A stretch of DNA of 64,000 bases from Oreohelix idahoensis (taxonomy: Eukaryota > Mollusca > Gastropoda > Stylommatophora > Oreohelicidae). Where the stretch lies: assembly GCA_024509875.1 (NCBI GenBank), contig JAMPIV010012199.1, positions 62,001 through 126,000 on the forward strand, written 5' to 3'. Under the pieces are notes generated by a model that searched no databases, was not told the origin of the DNA, and worked only from the letters and a program-made list of their open reading frames with translations. Shown in pieces: positions 63,312 to 64,000 of this stretch (position 1 is the stretch's first letter; each line of letters begins with the position of its first letter). The position numbers and the translations under genes were made by a program.

Positions 63312-64000
63312 TACTGAAGAGTTTAACTGTGGCACTGATAAAATAACTGCTGATGAGTTTAACTGTGGCACTGATAAAATAACTGCTGAAGAGTTTAACT
63401 GTGGCACTGATAAAATAACTACTGATGAGTTTAACTGTGGCACTGATAAAATAACTGCTGAAGAGTTTAACTGTGGAGCTGATAAAATAACTGCTGATGA
63501 GTTTAACTGTGGCACTGATAAAATAACTGCTGATGAGTTTAACTGTGGCACTGATAAAATAACTGCTGAATAGTTTAACTGTGGCACTGATAAAATGACG
63601 GCTGAAGAGTTTAACTGTGGCACTGATAAAATAACTACTGATGAGTTTAACTGTGGCACTGATAAAATAACTGCAGATGAGTTTAACTGTGGCTCTGATA
63701 AAAAAACTACTGATGAGTTTAACTGTGGCACTGATAAAATAACTGCTGAAGAGTTTAACTGTGGCACTGATAAAATAACTGCTGATGAGTTTAACTGTGG
63801 CACTGATAAAATAACTGCTGATGAGTTTAACTGTGGCACTGATAAAATAACTGCTGATGAGTTTAACTGTGGCACTGATAAAATAACTGCTGATGAGTTT
63901 AACTGTGGCACTGATAAAATAACTACTGATGAGTTTAACTGTGGCACTGATAAAATAACTGCTGATGAGTTTAACTGTGGCACTGATAAAATAACTACTG
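63312..64000 (+). repeat. 36-bp minisatellite (~19 units, runs off the edge)
   Basis: Unit GAGTTTAACTGTGGCACTGA followed by TAAAATAACTGCTGAT, equal to 12 codons. Read on the plus strand it gives EFNCGTDKITAD/E, and on the minus strand PQLNSSAVILSV. Plus-frame variation is concentrated in two codons (Ala/Thr and Asp/Glu). One unit at about 63571 has a TAG stop in the plus frame. The minus frame is open throughout. Probably a satellite; a repetitive protein cannot be excluded because the array continues past the window. Confidence 0.95.

Noticed and set aside
63312..64000. CTGATGAG in each 36-bp unit suggested a tandem hammerhead ribozyme
   Set aside because: The matching GAAA core and a cleavage-site stem are absent; the partner stretch reads GATAAAA. 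No three-stem fold is evident.

Overview
The window is eukaryotic, intergenic and almost entirely built from mobile elements and their debris. It is AT-rich, with long (TA)n, (TC)n and poly-G tracts, several minisatellites, tRNA-derived SINEs with A and B boxes, LINE fragments with short tandem-repeat 3' tails, DNA-transposon remnants and one complete LTR retrotransposon. I found no convincing host protein-coding gene, rRNA gene or functional tRNA gene. The mix of RTE-like and I/Nimb-like LINEs, tRNA SINEs and a Gmr1-type Gypsy element fits an animal, most likely a lophotrochozoan and probably a mollusc. That assignment is inference from repeat style, not from a host gene.

Layout. 0-8.7 kb: a GAA-tailed repeat (587-880), microsatellites, several SINEs, copy 1 of a diverged ~2.8 kb duplicated block (2290-5085), a hAT-like MITE with an 8-bp duplication (6405-6587) and a 5' relic of a LINE. 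8.7-13.7 kb: a full-length but frame-broken I/Nimb-like LINE (8699-13690) with an 11-bp target-site duplication, carrying endonuclease, reverse transcriptase, RNase H and a C-terminal Cys/His region. 14.3-21.9 kb: nested insertions, where a Tc1-like transposon sits in a LINE relic and an RTE fragment sits in the transposon, followed by SINEs and LINE 3' ends. 22-34 kb: (TA)n arrays, quiet AT-rich DNA, SINE clusters, a TTAA-flanked MITE and more LINE relics.

34.1-42.8 kb: the centrepiece, an LTR retrotransposon with two nearly identical ~1.96 kb LTRs. Its two long ORFs run gag - protease - integrase, then reverse transcriptase - RNase H. Integrase upstream of RT is unusual for Ty3/Gypsy elements and matches the Gmr1 group. 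A third, older solo LTR of the same family (60871-62856) lies inside a SINE with a perfect 5-bp duplication.

43-64 kb: RTE-like relics, a 21-bp minisatellite, a recent ~590 bp direct duplication (45.7 and 49.8 kb), copy 2 of the 2.8 kb block (46.3-48.35 kb), a 40-bp minisatellite that expanded inside an RTE coding region (52021-52456), an intact-ORF 5'-truncated RTE-like LINE with a 10-bp duplication (56531-58334), and a 36-bp coding-phase minisatellite running off the right edge.

The elements interact as host and parasite. LINEs supply reverse transcription for the SINE-like repeats; the shared (GAA)n tails of the 8.7 kb LINE and the 587/20437 repeats suggest one such pairing. The nesting order gives a relative chronology: LINE relics, then Tc1, then the RTE fragment; and SINE, then LTR element, then loss to a solo LTR.
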